A DNA stretch of 64,000 nucleotides from an uncultured Modestobacter sp. (GTDB lineage Bacteria > Actinomycetota > Actinomycetes > Mycobacteriales > Geodermatophilaceae), in contig NZ_CANKUD010000010.1 of NCBI RefSeq assembly GCF_947486615.1, positions 112,522 through 176,521 of the forward strand. Direction: 5' to 3'. Shown one piece after another: positions 45,120 to 55,759 of this stretch. The notes under the pieces are model-generated. The model was not told the DNA's origin, did no database searches, and was given only the letters and a program-made list of their open reading frames with translations. The position numbers and the translations under genes are program-made. Position 1 is the first letter of the stretch. Every line of letters begins with the position of its first letter.

Positions 45120-45781
45120 GAGACTCTCCCCTCACTGTCGGCACCTGCAGTGGCACCGTCGGAAACCTGGTGGCGGGCACGGGCTGCCCGCACCAGCTCC
45201 ACGAACACCGCGTGCACCCGGGTGTCACCGGTGAGCTCGGGGTGGAAGCTGGTCGCCACCAGGTGACCCTGGCGGACGGCGACGATCTTACCGTCGGCCG
45301 GCCCGCCCACGACCCGGCCGAGGACCTCGACCCCTGGACCGGCCTCCTCCACCCACGGCGCGCGGATGAAGACCGCATGCACCGGGCCGCCCGCCACCCC
45401 GGCGATCTCGACCTCGGTCTCGAAGGAGTCGACCTGCCGGCCGAAGGCGTTGCGCCGCACGGTGACGTCCAGGCCGCCGATGGTCTGCTGGCCGGCGGGG
45501 GCGTCGAGCACCGTGTCGGCGAGCATGATCATCCCGGCGCAGGACCCGTAGGTGGGCAGCCCGCCCCGGACAGCGTCCCGCAGCGGCTGCAGCAGCCCGA
45601 ACCGCTGCGCGAGGTTGGCCATGGTCGTGGACTCACCGCCCGGGACGACGAGCCCGTCGACCGCGGCCAGCTCCTCGGGACGCCGCACCGTCACCGCCGT
45701 CGCACCCAGCCCGCGCAGCACGGCCAGGTGCTCCCGGACGTCGCCCTGCAGCGCGAGGACCCCGATGGTGGGGGCGCTCAC
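45116..45781 (-). CDS. pdxT: Pyridoxal 5'-phosphate synthase glutaminase subunit
   Basis: Supplies ammonia to PdxS. 221 residues, class I glutaminase: [12 protein letters not shown] at the N-terminus, VPGGESTTM, nucleophile Cys in [10 protein letters not shown] (about 79-88), and the C-terminal [12 protein letters not shown] with catalytic His and Glu. Overlaps pdxS and yebC by 4 bp each. Confidence 0.96.
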
Positions 45782-46695
45782 CAGCCGCGGGTGGCGTACC
45801 GCTCGGACTGCGGCAGCGTGCTGACGTTGATGCCGACGATCGCCTCGCCGAGCCCACGGGAGACCTTGGCGATGACGTCGGCGTCGTCGAAGAAGGTGGT
45901 GGCCTGGACGATCGCGGCCGCGCGCTGTGCCGGGTCGCCGGACTTGAAGATGCCCGAGCCGACGAACACGCCCTCGGCGCCCAGCTGCATCATCATCGCC
46001 GCGTCGGCGGGGGTGGCGATGCCGCCGGCGGTGAACAGCACGACGGGCAGCTTCCCGGTGCGGGCGACCTCGACGACCAGGTCGTGCGGGGCGCGCAGCT
46101 CCTTGGCGGCGACGAACAGCTCGGTGTCGTCGAGGGTGGCCAGCCGCTTGATGCCGCTGCGCAGGGCGCGCATGTGCCGGGTGGCCTCCACGACGTTGCC
46201 GGTACCGGCCTCGCCCTTGGAGCGGATCATCGCCGCGCCCTCGGCGATCCGCCGCAGCGCCTCGCCCAGGTCGGTGGCACCGCAGACGAACGGCACGGTG
46301 AAGTCGGTCTTGACGATGTGGTGCGCCTCGTCGGCGGGGGTGAGCACCTCGGACTCGTCGATGTAGTCGACGCCGAGGGACTGCAGCACCTGGGCCTCGA
46401 CGAAGTGGCCGATGCGCGCCTTGGCCATGACCGGGATGGAGACCGCGTCGATGATGCCGGCGACCATGTCCGGGTCGCTCATCCGCGCGATGCCGCCCTG
46501 GGCGCGGATGTCGGCGGGCACCCGCTCCAGCGCCATCACCGCGACCGCGCCGGCGTCCTCGGCGATCCTCGCCTGCTCGGGGGTGACGACGTCCATGATC
46601 ACGCCGCCCTTGAGCTGCTCGGCCATCCCGCGCTTGACGCGCTCGGTGCCGGTGCCGGGGGCGGTGTCGGTGGACTCGCTGGCGTGCTGGGTCAC
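45778..46695 (-). CDS. pdxS: Pyridoxal 5'-phosphate synthase synthase subunit
   Basis: Builds PLP from ribose 5-phosphate, glyceraldehyde 3-phosphate and ammonia. 305 residues, (beta/alpha)8 barrel. Seen: [40 protein letters not shown], the catalytic Lys in [11 protein letters not shown] and the phosphate site [11 protein letters not shown]. First gene of the pdxS-pdxT-yebC run. Confidence 0.97.
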   Translation of the reverse strand: MTQHASESTDTAPGTGTERVKRGMAEQLKGGVIMDVVTPEQARIAEDAGAVAVMALERVPADIRAQGGIARMSDPDMVAGIIDAVSIPVMAKARIGHFVEAQVLQSLGVDYIDESEVLTPADEAHHIVKTDFTVPFVCGATDLGEALRRIAEGAAMIRSKGEAGTGNVVEATRHMRALRSGIKRLATLDDTELFVAAKELRAPHDLVVEVARTGKLPVVLFTAGGIATPADAAMMMQLGAEGVFVGSGIFKSGDPAQRAAAIVQATTFFDDADVIAKVSRGLGEAIVGINVSTLPQSERYATRGW

Positions 46696-46747
46696 GGTGT
46701 GCTGCCTCGCAGGGTCGTCGGGCGCGGACGGCCCAGCGTACGGCGGT

Positions 46748-47296
46748 TCAGCGAGCCGGCAGCCCGCCCTGCGGGCCCCCGCCGTACAGCGGCCCGGCGA
46801 GCACGGCGTCCAGCCCGTCGTCGATGTCGAAGTAGCGCGGCAGCGGACGGCGACCGTGCAGCCGCAGCACCCGGGCCAGCCGCCCGTGCCGCAGCGCCCG
46901 GGTGTCCCGGACGGCGTCGTTGTAGAAGCGCCGGGCCAGACCGACCCGGACCCCGGCCTCGGTCAGCTCGGCCGGCCGCGTCGCCTCGGGCACCCGCTGC
47001 AGCAGCCGGCCCAGCGCGTTCTCCGCGGCCTCCCGGTCACCGGCCGACGGAGCGCGCGCACCGGCCGAGGCGGTCGCCAGCGCGGCGGCGAGGTCCGGCC
47101 CCAGCGCATCGGCGTGCTCGCGGGCCAGCGCGGCCGCCAGCTCCGCCCGGCGCAGCAGCGCGGCGTCCAGCACCTCCCGCGCCCGGCGGACCCGGCCGGC
47201 CAGCCGCCGCAGCCGGGTCAGCGTCCACGCCGTCCACAGCAGGAGCAGGACCAGCAGGACGCCGGCCACGAGCAGCAGCCAGGCACCGGTGGTCAC
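46748..47296 (-). CDS. Membrane protein, LemA-like
   Basis: 182 residues: one N-terminal membrane helix (about 5-25), then a long helical region with [15 protein letters not shown] (about 125-140), which resembles the LemA family motif. The ending is Gly-rich. It lies between pimA and pdxS, a place where actinobacteria often keep such a gene. Role unknown. Confidence 0.7.
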   Translation of the reverse strand: MTTGAWLLLVAGVLLVLLLLWTAWTLTRLRRLAGRVRRAREVLDAALLRRAELAAALAREHADALGPDLAAALATASAGARAPSAGDREAAENALGRLLQRVPEATRPAELTEAGVRVGLARRFYNDAVRDTRALRHGRLARVLRLHGRRPLPRYFDIDDGLDAVLAGPLYGGGPQGGLPAR

Positions 47297-47307
47297 GGCT
47301 GCTCAGG

Positions 47308-48525
47308 CTAGCGGCGCACCCGCCGGCGGAAGGGCCACGACGTCCCGGGTTCACCCGCGAGGTCACCCAGCAGGGCGGCGTCGTCGGCGGTGGAGGCGGT
47401 GACGCCCACCCCACCGGGCGGGGCGACCGTCTCGTACACGGCGAGGATGCGCCGGGCGATGACCGACCAGTCGTAGCCGGCGGCCACCCGGTGGCCGGCG
47501 GTGGTCAGCTCGGCCCGGCGGGTCGGGTCGGCGAGCAGGCCGCCCAGCGCGGTGGCCAGCGCGGCGGCGTCGCCGCGCGGCACGAGCACGCCGGCCGCGC
47601 CGTCGTCCAGCACCCGGGCGAAGGCGTCCAGGTCACTGGCGACGACCGGCGCACCGGCGGCCATCGCCTCCAGCAGGATCACCCCGAAGGACTCCCCCAG
47701 CAGGTTGGGGGCGCAGTAGACGTCGACCGAGCGCAGGAAGGCGCCCTTGTCCGCCTCGCTCAGCTCGCCCAGGAGCGACACGTGCGGGCGGAGGTCCTCC
47801 CCCACCAGCTGGTCCAGCTCGTCCGGGTCGCCCCGGCCGGCCACCAGCAACTGCGCCCCCGGGTGCTCCCGGACGACGGTGCGCATCGCCTCCAGCAGCA
47901 CCGGCAGGCCCTTGCGCGGTTCGTCGTAGCGCCCGAGGAAGCCGACCGTGGGGCCGCCCGTGCCGCGCCGGGAGCCGGACAGCGAGGGGCCTTCGGCGAA
48001 GGCCGGCACGTGCACGCCGTTGGGGATGACCACCGCGTCCCCGCCGAGGTGCTCCACCTGGACCCGCCGGGCGAAGTCGGAGACGGCGATCCGGCCGGCC
48101 ACCTTCTCCAGCCAGGGCCGGGCCCACGGGCCGAGGGCAGCGAGCACCTTGGAGCGGGTGGTCGCGGCGTGGAACGTCGCCACGATCGGGCCCTCGGCGA
48201 TGATGCACACCAGCAGCGAGAGCGAGACCGACGCCGGCTCGTGCACGTGCACGACGTCGAAGTGCCCCTCCCGCAGCCAGCGGCGGGCCCGGGCCGCCGA
48301 GACCAGGCCGAAGGACACGCTGGCCATCGACCCGTTGTAGGGGACCGGCACCGCGCGGCCGGCCCAGGTCACGTGCTCGGCGGGCAGCGACTCCTCGTGC
48401 AGCGCAGGGGTCAGGATCTCGACGTGGTGCCCCAGCCCGCGCAGGGTCTCGGCGAGGTCACGCACGTGGTACTGGACGCCGCCGGGAACGTCCCACTGGT
48501 AGGGGCAGACCAGCCCGACCCGCAT
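47308..48525 (-). CDS. pimA: Phosphatidyl-myo-inositol alpha-mannosyltransferase
   Basis: GT4-family, GDP-mannose-dependent first mannosylation of phosphatidylinositol at the inner membrane face. 405 residues: N-terminal GLVCPYQWDVPGGVQYHV, acceptor-side HVHEPASVS, donor-side GRYDEPRKGL and the E-x7-E motif GESFGVILLEA. ATG 48525 overlaps the acyltransferase stop by one base. Directly follows pgsA and the acyltransferase, the mycobacterial arrangement. Confidence 0.93.
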   Translation of the reverse strand: MRVGLVCPYQWDVPGGVQYHVRDLAETLRGLGHHVEILTPALHEESLPAEHVTWAGRAVPVPYNGSMASVSFGLVSAARARRWLREGHFDVVHVHEPASVSLSLLVCIIAEGPIVATFHAATTRSKVLAALGPWARPWLEKVAGRIAVSDFARRVQVEHLGGDAVVIPNGVHVPAFAEGPSLSGSRRGTGGPTVGFLGRYDEPRKGLPVLLEAMRTVVREHPGAQLLVAGRGDPDELDQLVGEDLRPHVSLLGELSEADKGAFLRSVDVYCAPNLLGESFGVILLEAMAAGAPVVASDLDAFARVLDDGAAGVLVPRGDAAALATALGGLLADPTRRAELTTAGHRVAAGYDWSVIARRILAVYETVAPPGGVGVTASTADDAALLGDLAGEPGTSWPFRRRVRR

Positions 48526-49487
48526 CAGCCGGTCACCGCTCGCGTCGCGTCGGCGGGGCCGGGCGCGGGGCGCCCCTCGGGGCCGACCTCGGGCCAGATC
48601 CGGCCGAGCACGTGCCAGTCCTCGGGCCGCTCGGCGATGGTCGCGGCGAAGGCGTCGGCGACCTGCTGCATCGCGGTGGTCACCCGGTCCCGCAGCCGGC
48701 CGGGGCCGTCCACCGGCACCGGTGGGTGGACGACGAACCGCCAGCCCGCGCCGTCGAACTGGCAGACCGCCGGCAGCAGGGTGGCGCCGGTCTGCGCGGC
48801 CAGCAGGGCCGGGCCGCCGGGCATCGTCGTCCGCCGGCCGAAGAACTCCACCGCCACGCCGGCCCCGGACAGGTCCCGGTCGACCAGCAGGCAGGTCGTG
48901 CCGCCCGCGGTGAGCCACTCCTTGAGCACGGTGGCGCTGGGCCGTTCGCCACCGGTGAGCGGCACGACCCGCATGCCCAGCCCCTCGCGGTAGGCGACGA
49001 ACCGGCGGAAGAGGGACTCCGGGCGCAGCCGTTCGGCGACGGTGACGAAGGGCCCGCCCAGCCAGCGCACCAGCCACACCCCGGCGGCGTCCCAGTTGCC
49101 GCTGTGCGGCAGCGCGATCACGATCCCGCGCCCCCGTGCCCGGGCCGCCTCCAGGTGCTCCCGCCCGACCAGGGTCGAGTGGGCGACCACCCGGCCGGTG
49201 TCCAGCACCGGCAGCCGGAAGGCCTCCTGCCAGTAGCGGGCGTAGGACCCCATGGCGCGCCGGGTGAGCGCGTCCAGCTCGGCGTCGGTCGCGCGCCCGC
49301 CGGTGACCACGTCCAGGTTGGCCCGCAGCTGCCGTACGCCGCGGCCTCCCCGGCGGGCGGCGGCGGCGGCGCCACCGCCGGCGAAGACGGCGCGCGCCAC
49401 CGGCTCGGGCAGCAGCCGCACGGCCCGCCAGCCGGCCGCGTAGCCGGCATCGGTCACCCGGTCGAGGAGGACGGCGCGGCGGCTCAC
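48525..49487 (-). CDS. Phosphatidylinositol mannoside acyltransferase
   Basis: 320 residues, LPLAT superfamily (HtrB/LpxL-like), expected to acylate the mannose of PIM (PatA-type). The HxxxxD active site reads HSGNWD, about residue 128; a later LVDRDLSGAGVAVEFFG segment carries the acceptor-side motif. GTG 49487 overlaps pgsA by 4 bp. Membrane-associated, working between PgsA and PimA. Confidence 0.9.
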   Translation of the reverse strand: MSRRAVLLDRVTDAGYAAGWRAVRLLPEPVARAVFAGGGAAAAARRGGRGVRQLRANLDVVTGGRATDAELDALTRRAMGSYARYWQEAFRLPVLDTGRVVAHSTLVGREHLEAARARGRGIVIALPHSGNWDAAGVWLVRWLGGPFVTVAERLRPESLFRRFVAYREGLGMRVVPLTGGERPSATVLKEWLTAGGTTCLLVDRDLSGAGVAVEFFGRRTTMPGGPALLAAQTGATLLPAVCQFDGAGWRFVVHPPVPVDGPGRLRDRVTTAMQQVADAFAATIAERPEDWHVLGRIWPEVGPEGRPAPGPADATRAVTG

Positions 49488-50140
49488 GACGCGGGGCGGC
49501 CGGAGGTCTCGTCGCTCGCGGCCGCCGACGGCAGCCGCATGCCCTGCGAGCCCCGGTACACCGCGGCCACCCGCTGCCCCACCGTCACCGCGCTGCCGGC
49601 CAGCAGCACCCACAGCGCCACGTGCACCGCGTACGGGATGCCCAGCCCGGTGAACCCGGTGCCGACCAGCACCAGGATCAGCCGCTCGGTGCGTTCCACG
49701 ACGCCGACGTCGGCGGACAGCCCCATCCCCTCGGCGCGGGCCTTGACGTAGGAGGTGAGCACGCCGAGCACCAGGCAGAGCAGCGCCAGCAGCACGAGCA
49801 GCCGGTTGTCCCCCGCACCGGAGAACCACCACACCAGCCCGCCGAAGATGGCTGCGTCCGCGGCCCGGTCGCCGGTGGAGTCCAGCACCGCGCCGAACAC
49901 CGAGCCGCCGCCGCGGGCCCGGGCCAGCGCACCGTCGAGCATGTCCAGCAGCACGAACACGGTGACCGCGAACGCGCCCCAGAACAGCTCGCCGTTGCCG
50001 ATGAGGAAGACCGCGGAGGCGACCGCGCCGATCGTGCCGGTCAGGGTGACCGCGTCGGCGGTGACCCCCAGCTTGACCAGCGCACGGACGACGGGCGCCC
50101 AGAAGCGGCCGACGACGGGGCGCAGGTTGACGCCGAGCAC
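49484..50140 (-). CDS. pgsA: Phosphatidylinositol phosphate synthase
   Basis: CDP-alcohol phosphatidyltransferase, 218 residues with five or six membrane helices. The family motif is complete: DMLDGALAR, then eight residues, G-x3-D-x3-D (about 66-90). In actinobacteria this enzyme joins CDP-diacylglycerol to inositol 1-phosphate, the lipid base of the PIM cluster. GTG start directly abuts the HIT gene (0 bp). Confidence 0.92.
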   Translation of the reverse strand: MLGVNLRPVVGRFWAPVVRALVKLGVTADAVTLTGTIGAVASAVFLIGNGELFWGAFAVTVFVLLDMLDGALARARGGGSVFGAVLDSTGDRAADAAIFGGLVWWFSGAGDNRLLVLLALLCLVLGVLTSYVKARAEGMGLSADVGVVERTERLILVLVGTGFTGLGIPYAVHVALWVLLAGSAVTVGQRVAAVYRGSQGMRLPSAAASDETSGRPAS

Positions 50141-50782
50141 TCAGGCCCCCGTCGCGGTCGGGTGCGCGGACGACCCAGCGGAGGGCGCAGCCGACGGCCA
50201 GGCGCCGGCCAGCAGCGCCCGGGTCTCGGCGAGCACCTGCGGCAGCACCCGGGTCAGCCCGATCACCGGCATGAAGTTGGTGTCCCCGCCCCAGCGCGGC
50301 ACCGCGTGCTGGTGCAGGTGGTCGGCGATGCCGGCACCGGCCACCGAGCCTTGGTTCATCCCCACGTTGAACCCGTGCGCGCCGCTGACCGACCGGACCA
50401 CCCGCATCGCCGTCTGGGTGAACGCCCCCAGCTCGGCGACCTCGGCGGTGGTCAGGTCGGTGTAGTCGGGCACGTGCCGGTACGGCACGACCATCAGGTG
50501 GCCGGCGTTGTACGGGTAGAGGTTCAGGACAGCGAACACCGTCTCCCCGCGGGCCACGATCAGCCCGTCGGAGTCCGACATCGCCGGGATCAGGCAGAAC
50601 GGGCAGTCGTGGTCGCCGGTCGGCTTGTTCTCGCCCCGGATGTAGGCCATCCGGTACGGCGTCCACAGGTGGTCGAAGCCCGACGTCGGGCCGCCGTCGT
50701 CGTTGCGCACCGGCACCCGGTACCCGGCCTCTCCGCCTGCCCGACCCTCGCCCGGGTCGCCGACCTGCTCCCCGCTGGTCAT
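50141..50782 (-). CDS. HIT-domain nucleotide hydrolase/phosphorylase
   Basis: 213 residues. CPFCLIP (zinc-type CxxC, about 61-67), [19 protein letters not shown] and the histidine triad HLHQHAVP are seen. The form resembles Ap4A phosphorylase-like HIT proteins of mycobacteria. ATG 50782 overlaps the thrS stop by 4 bp; thrS-HIT-pgsA is a conserved actinobacterial order. N-terminal 35 residues are variable. Confidence 0.9.
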   Translation of the reverse strand: MTSGEQVGDPGEGRAGGEAGYRVPVRNDDGGPTSGFDHLWTPYRMAYIRGENKPTGDHDCPFCLIPAMSDSDGLIVARGETVFAVLNLYPYNAGHLMVVPYRHVPDYTDLTTAEVAELGAFTQTAMRVVRSVSGAHGFNVGMNQGSVAGAGIADHLHQHAVPRWGGDTNFMPVIGLTRVLPQVLAETRALLAGAWPSAAPSAGSSAHPTATGA

Positions 50783-52812
50783 CCGGCCACCAGCGGGGTC
50801 TCCGCGTTCGGGTCGGCGTTGTGCCGGCCCTCGACCCAGGCGACGACCTGGGCGACGGCCTCGGCCACCGGCACCCCGTTGCGCTGCGATCCGTCCCGGT
50901 AGCGGAAGGAGACCGCGCCGGCCTCGGCGTCGGTCGCGCCGGCGATCAGCACGAAGGGCACCTTCTGCTTGCTGGCGGTGCGGATCTTCTTCTGCATCCG
51001 GTCGTCGGAGTCGTCGATCTCCACCCGGATGCCGCGGGCGCACAGCTGCAGCGCGACGTCGGTCAGGTAGGGCACCTGCTCGTCGGTGATCGGGATGCCC
51101 ACCACCTGGACCGGGGCCAGCCAGGCCGGGAACGCGCCGGCGTAGTGCTCGGTCAGCACGCCGAAGAACCGCTCGATCGAGCCGAACTTCGCCGAGTGGA
51201 TCATCACCGGCTGCTGCCGGGTGCCGTCGGCGGCGCTGAACTCCAGGCCGAAGCGGGCCGGCTGGTTGAAGTCGTACTGGATGGTCGACATCTGCCAGGT
51301 CCGGCCGATCGCGTCCCGGGCCTGCACGCTGATCTTCGGGCCGTAGAACGCCGCGCCGCCCGGGTCGGGGACGAGTTCCAGGCCGGTCTCCCGGGCCGCG
51401 TCCTCGAGCACCGAGGTGGCCAGCGCCCACTCCTCGTCGGAGCCGATGAACTTCTCCGAGTCACCGCGGGTGGACAGCTCCAGGTAGTAGTCGTCCAGAC
51501 CGAAGTCGCGCAGCAGGCCGAGCACGAAGGCCAGCAGGTGCCGGATCTCCCCGGGCGCCTGCTCCGGGGTGACGTAGCTGTGCGAGTCGTCCTGGGTCAG
51601 GCCGCGCACCCGGGTCAGGCCGTGCACGACGCCGGACTTCTCGTAGCGGTAGACCGAGCCGAACTCGAAGAACCGCAGCGGCAGCTCGCGGTAGGACCGC
51701 CCGCGCGACCGGAAGATCAGGTTGTGCATCGGGCAGTTCATGGCCTTGAGGTAGTACTTCGAGTTCTCCAGGTCCATGGCCGGGAACATGGTGTCCTCGT
51801 AGTACGGCAGGTGCCCCGAGGTCTCGAACAGGCCGCCCTTGCTGATGTGCGGGGTGCCGACGTAGGAGAAGCCCTCCTCGATGTGCCGGCGGCGGACGTA
51901 GTCCTCCATCTCCCGCTTGACCACCCCGCCCCTGGGGTGGAAGACGACCAGGCCGGAGCCGATCTCGTCGGGGAAGCTGAACAGGTCCAGCTCCACGCCC
52001 AGCCGGCGGTGGTCCCGGCGCTCGGCCTCGGCGAGCTGCTCCAGGTACGCCTTGTGCGCGTCCTTGCTCTCCCAGGCGGTGCCGTAGACCCGCTGCAGCT
52101 GCGGGTTCTTCTCGCTGCCCCGCCAGTAGGCGGCGGCGCTGCGGGTGAGGCTGAACGCCGGGATGGTCGACGTGCGCGGCAGGTGCGGGCCACGGCACAG
52201 GTCGGTCCAGACCCGCTCGCCGGTGCGCGGGTCGAGGTTGTCGTACATGGTCAGCTGCGCGCCGCCCACCTCGACGTCGGCGCCCTCGGCCGCCTCCTCG
52301 TCACCGGCGCCGCCCTTGAGGCCGATCAGCTCGAGCTTGTACGGCTCGTGCGCCAGCTCGGCCCGCGCCTCGTCGTCGCCGATCTCCCGGCGGCTGAAGT
52401 TCTGCCCCTGCTTGACGATCGCCTGCATGCGCTTCTCCAGCGCCTGCAGGTCCTCGGGGGTGAACGGCCGCTCGGGGTCGAAGTCGTAGTAGAAGCCGTT
52501 CTCCACCGGCGGGCCGATGCCCAGCGAGGTGCCCGGGAACAGGTCCTGCACGGCCTGGGCCAGCACGTGCGCGGTCGAGTGCCGGATCACCGCGCGGCCC
52601 TCGGCGCTGGCAGCCGGGACCGGCTCGACCTCGGTGTCGACCTCGGGGGTCCAGGCGAGGTCCTTGAGATCACCGGAGGAGACCTCACGGACGACGACCG
52701 CGCCGTCCGGGCCCTTGAGCGGCACCCCGGCGTCCTTGAGCGCCTGCAGGGCCGTCGTCCCGGCCGGCACCCGGATCGGGGTGACGACGGTGGGCGAAGG
52801 CGGGGTGGACAC
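50779..52812 (-). CDS. thrS: Threonine--tRNA ligase
   Basis: 677 residues with TGS domain (about 5-70), editing domain with [11 protein letters not shown] (zinc/editing His), class II core with [14 protein letters not shown] and [16 protein letters not shown], and the anticodon-binding domain after about 565. GTG 52812. First gene of the thrS-HIT-pgsA-PIM run. Confidence 0.97.
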   Translation of the reverse strand: MSTPPSPTVVTPIRVPAGTTALQALKDAGVPLKGPDGAVVVREVSSGDLKDLAWTPEVDTEVEPVPAASAEGRAVIRHSTAHVLAQAVQDLFPGTSLGIGPPVENGFYYDFDPERPFTPEDLQALEKRMQAIVKQGQNFSRREIGDDEARAELAHEPYKLELIGLKGGAGDEEAAEGADVEVGGAQLTMYDNLDPRTGERVWTDLCRGPHLPRTSTIPAFSLTRSAAAYWRGSEKNPQLQRVYGTAWESKDAHKAYLEQLAEAERRDHRRLGVELDLFSFPDEIGSGLVVFHPRGGVVKREMEDYVRRRHIEEGFSYVGTPHISKGGLFETSGHLPYYEDTMFPAMDLENSKYYLKAMNCPMHNLIFRSRGRSYRELPLRFFEFGSVYRYEKSGVVHGLTRVRGLTQDDSHSYVTPEQAPGEIRHLLAFVLGLLRDFGLDDYYLELSTRGDSEKFIGSDEEWALATSVLEDAARETGLELVPDPGGAAFYGPKISVQARDAIGRTWQMSTIQYDFNQPARFGLEFSAADGTRQQPVMIHSAKFGSIERFFGVLTEHYAGAFPAWLAPVQVVGIPITDEQVPYLTDVALQLCARGIRVEIDDSDDRMQKKIRTASKQKVPFVLIAGATDAEAGAVSFRYRDGSQRNGVPVAEAVAQVVAWVEGRHNADPNAETPLVAG

Positions 52813-52891
52813 GTGAGCTCCCGAGGGTCGGCGCGGGCCCGGTCGGTCGGCCGGGCCTGTCGAGACTAGTGCGCCGGGACGACGGTCCGGG

Positions 52892-54010
52892 TCAGCCGGG
52901 GACGATCGCCAGCCCGTCGGCCACGGCGCCGCGGGCGTCGAGGACCGCGCCGATCCGTGCCGCGCTCTCCGGGTCGGCGGGCACCAGCCGGACGGCGTCG
53001 GCGCCCACCTCGATCCGCACCGGCACCGCCTCGGCCCGGGACACGGTGAACCGGCCGTCCCCGCCGCGGGTGAAGGTGAACCGGGCGATGACCGAGTCCT
53101 CGGTGTCGTAGCCGCGGGTGCTGTGCTCGGCGAGGTGGTTGCCCAGGCCGTAGGCCGCCCACTCGCCGTCCACCTGCTCGAAGGGCTGGACGACGTGGGC
53201 GTGGTGGCCCAGCACCAGGTCGACGTCCGGGGAGGCGAGCAGGGTGCGCACGGCCTCCACCTGGTCCGCGGTCGGCTCGTGGTCGTACTCCGCGCAGCAG
53301 TGCACGCTGGCCACCACCACCTCCGCCCCGGCGGCCCGTGCGGCGGCGGCGTCGGCCAGCACCCCGCTCACGTCGGGCACCGCGAAGGTGTCCACCGCCC
53401 ACGGGGCGTCGGCCGGCAGTGGCACGCCGTTGAGGGAGAACGTCGTGGCCACGTGCCCGACCCGGACGCCGTCGACGTCCACCACCGTCGGCGGTTCGTC
53501 CGCGGCCCGGTGGGTGCCGGTGTGCGCGATCCCCGCCGCGTCGAGGGTGTCCAGCGTGCGGACCAGCCCGTCGAGGCCGTCGTCCAGCGAGTGGTTGGAG
53601 GCGGTGGAGCACAGGTCGTACCCGGCGCCGGCGAGGGCGTCGACGATCTCGGGCTGGGCGGCGAAGGACGGGTAGCCGGAGTACGGCCCGCCGACCGGGG
53701 CCACCGGCGTCTCCAGGTGGCAGATCGCCAGGTCGGCCTGCTCGATGACCGGCGCGATCGGGGCGAAGACCGCGGAGAAGTCCCAGCTGCCGTCGGGCCG
53801 GCGCGCGCCGGTGGTCAGCGCACGACCCTGGTGCACCAGCACGTCCCCGGTCGCCACCAGCGTGAACGAGTCCGGCTCCGGCGGCGTGGGCAGGGCGGCC
53901 GACGACGGCTCGGCGGTCTCGGTGGACGGCGTGGCGGCCGGGGCGGGCCCGTCGGTGCCGCACCCGGCCAGCAGCACGGCCAGCAGGACCAGCGCAGTTC
54001 TCCGGGGCAC
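52892..54010 (-). CDS. CapA-like lipoprotein, metallophosphatase fold
   Basis: 372 residues. Signal peptide with lipobox LLAGC (lipidated Cys about residue 17), a Thr/Pro linker (18-48), then a CapA domain with [20 protein letters not shown] and LGHHAHVVQ. This family includes poly-gamma-glutamate capsule proteins, but no pgs genes are nearby, so an extracellular phosphoesterase-like role is as likely. Single gene. Confidence 0.85.
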   Translation of the reverse strand: MPRRTALVLLAVLLAGCGTDGPAPAATPSTETAEPSSAALPTPPEPDSFTLVATGDVLVHQGRALTTGARRPDGSWDFSAVFAPIAPVIEQADLAICHLETPVAPVGGPYSGYPSFAAQPEIVDALAGAGYDLCSTASNHSLDDGLDGLVRTLDTLDAAGIAHTGTHRAADEPPTVVDVDGVRVGHVATTFSLNGVPLPADAPWAVDTFAVPDVSGVLADAAAARAAGAEVVVASVHCCAEYDHEPTADQVEAVRTLLASPDVDLVLGHHAHVVQPFEQVDGEWAAYGLGNHLAEHSTRGYDTEDSVIARFTFTRGGDGRFTVSRAEAVPVRIEVGADAVRLVPADPESAARIGAVLDARGAVADGLAIVPG

Positions 54011-54046
54011 GGCGGGCAGGCTATCGGCTGCGTCCGGCCGGAACCC

Positions 54047-54601
54047 TCAGTCGAGCAGGTGCACCTGGTCGCCCTCGGCGACCCGGCCCGGCGTGCGGAC
54101 CTCGGCGTAGACGCCCAGGCAGTGCTTCGGTGTGCGGACCACCTCGAGCTCGGTCGTGCCGACCCGCAGCCGGCGCCCGACCCAGGCCCGCTCGTCCTGC
54201 CCACCGCTCAGCTGCAGCAGCAGGTTGGCCCGCGGGTCGTCGGCCGAGCACCCCTCCGGGACGTCGCCCCCGGCGGCCCGGTCGATCGCCGAGCGGGAGA
54301 CCAGGTGGACGGCGGCGGCGTCGACCTGCGGTGCGGCCGACGCGGCGAGCCGGACCGGCCGGCCCAGCACCTCGGTCAGCGTGATCGTGTCGGCCTCGGT
54401 GTCCCCGGTGGGCACCACGCTGCTCAGCTGCGGCGTCGTCTTCACCGTGACCCGCTCGCCGGTGTCGGCGTCGACCACCGACCAGGCGCGGTCGCCCCGC
54501 AGCCCGGCGTCGTCCACCTCGGCCGCGGGCACCTCCCGCCCGGCCAGGGACTTCACCGGGTACACCGAGACCTGGGCCACCTGCCCCACCACGTCGCTCA
54601 C
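54047..54601 (-). CDS. MOSC domain protein
   Basis: 184 residues with the N-terminal beta-barrel segment YPVKSLAGREV and a C-terminal MOSC domain with PKHCLGVYAEV (Cys about residue 155). MOSC proteins bind molybdenum-cofactor sulfur or related small molecules; the partner is unknown. GTG 54601 chosen because it lies right before VGQVAQVSVYPVKS, the usual start region. Confidence 0.85.
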   Translation of the reverse strand: MSDVVGQVAQVSVYPVKSLAGREVPAAEVDDAGLRGDRAWSVVDADTGERVTVKTTPQLSSVVPTGDTEADTITLTEVLGRPVRLAASAAPQVDAAAVHLVSRSAIDRAAGGDVPEGCSADDPRANLLLQLSGGQDERAWVGRRLRVGTTELEVVRTPKHCLGVYAEVRTPGRVAEGDQVHLLD

Positions 54602-54611
54602 CCCGGCGACG

Positions 54612-55019
54612 CTACGCGGGACGGCCGCTGCCCACCTCCCCAGCCGGAGCCTCGCCGCGGCGGCGGAGCCGACGTCGCTGGGCGTCCAGGTAGGGCCGGG
54701 CCCGGCGCTGCCCACCGCGCTCGGCGATCGCCCGAGACAACGCATCGAGCAGCCGGGCCAGCCGCTGCCCGTCGGGGTGCCAGCCGCGCCGCTCGCACTC
54801 CTCCAGCCACTCGACCGGCGCGACATGGCCGCGGGCGGAGTTGCAGCGCCGGCAGGCGGCCACCTCGTTCTCCAGCCAGGACGGGCCGCCCTTCACCCGT
54901 GGCACGACGTGCTCGGTGGTCGGGCCCACCTGGGCGCCGAAGGCGCAGCCGCACCAGATGCAGGTGGGGCCGTCCCGCTCCACGGCGGCCCGCAGACGGG
55001 CGGCCCGGTCCAGTGCCAT
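54612..55019 (-). CDS. HNH endonuclease-like protein
   Basis: 135 residues. Two zinc pairs, CIWC (20-23) and CRRC (56-59), flank EHVVPRVKGG (His37) and NEVAACRRCNSARG (Asn51, Asn60), the HNH core. ATG 55019 puts the zinc knuckle near the N-terminus; longer readings go through GC-rich leader. Arg-rich C-terminus. Not linked to a restriction or phage gene here; it is probably a common stand-alone HNH protein. Confidence 0.82.
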   Translation of the reverse strand: MALDRAARLRAAVERDGPTCIWCGCAFGAQVGPTTEHVVPRVKGGPSWLENEVAACRRCNSARGHVAPVEWLEECERRGWHPDGQRLARLLDALSRAIAERGGQRRARPYLDAQRRRLRRRGEAPAGEVGSGRPA

Positions 55020-55131
55020 CGCCGTCCATGGTGCGCCCGGTCCGGGCCCCCGCGCCCGCGCGCGCACCACCCCGGGGACGACGAAGGGCCAGGGTCCCCC
55101 GTCGTCCGGGTTCACCTGGCCCTGCATCCGG

Positions 55132-55203
55132 TGGGCGATACTGGGATCGAACCAGTGACCTCTTCGGTGTGAACGAAGCGCTCTACCGCTGAGCCAATCG
55201 CCC
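55132..55203 (-). tRNA. tRNA-Val, anticodon CAC
   Basis: 72 nt, cloverleaf: acceptor GGGCGAT/ATCGCCC, D-arm GCTC/GAGC, anticodon loop TTCACAC on a CTTCG/CGAAG stem, T-arm ACTGG TTCGATC CCAGT, discriminator A. Anticodon CAC reads GUG. CCA is not encoded. Nearly identical to the tRNA-Val(GAC) at 58371 except in the D-arm and anticodon arm. Confidence 0.97.
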
Positions 55204-55229
55204 GGTGCGTCGAACAGTCTGCCAGACGC

Positions 55230-55745
55230 TCAGCGCCAGAGTGGCACCCACCCCGGGACCCAGTCCGGCACGCCCATCACGTGCAGGGTCACCACCAGCA
55301 CAGCGCAGACGAACGCCGCGGTCAGCAGTGCGAACGCCAGCCGGACGAACACCGACTGCCGCCCCAGCCACGTCGTCCAGCGGGAGACGTGGTGGCGGGT
55401 GAACTCCAGCACCCGCTCGGCCCAGGTGAACTCGGTGGCGAGCACGAAGAGCCCGGCGAACACGGTCAGCCAGCCCGGGCCCGGCAGTGGGATGGTCACG
55501 ATGCCGAAGGCCACCACCAGGCCACCCACCAGGCCGACCCCGGCGCGGTACGGGGCGTCCAGCGACCGGCGCGTGGCGATCCTGCTCCGCCAGCGCGACT
55601 CGGCCACCCGCTCCCGCAGGCTGTGCACCTCGTCGGCGTCGTACCGCGCGCGGCGCTCCTGGGACGTCTCCGGCAGGTCCGGGGCCGGGGTCAGGCCGTC
55701 CGGGGACGCCGGACGCCGGGGCAGGTGCTCCCCCGGTGCCGCCAT
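55230..55745 (-). CDS. PGPGW-motif membrane protein (TIGR02611 type)
   Basis: 171 residues. A charged N-terminal region (about 1-65) is followed by a membrane helix, the PLPGPGWLTVFAGL motif (about 88-101), and a second helical pair (about 134-158). This matches an actinobacterial membrane protein family of unknown function. ATG 55745, 14 bp after the rskA stop. Confidence 0.85.
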   Translation of the reverse strand: MAAPGEHLPRRPASPDGLTPAPDLPETSQERRARYDADEVHSLRERVAESRWRSRIATRRSLDAPYRAGVGLVGGLVVAFGIVTIPLPGPGWLTVFAGLFVLATEFTWAERVLEFTRHHVSRWTTWLGRQSVFVRLAFALLTAAFVCAVLVVTLHVMGVPDWVPGWVPLWR

Positions 55746-55759
55746 CGTGTCCGATCCGC

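Noticed and set aside
46084..48993. 969-residue open frame opposite pdxS, the LemA-like gene and pimA
   Set aside because: Spans several real genes on the other strand; no motifs.
52892..54010. CapA gene as a capsule operon
   Set aside because: No pgsB/C or polymerase genes near it.
54612..55019. HNH gene as part of a restriction or defence island
   Set aside because: Neighbours are MOSC and tRNA-Val; no methylase, helicase or toxin-antitoxin genes nearby.
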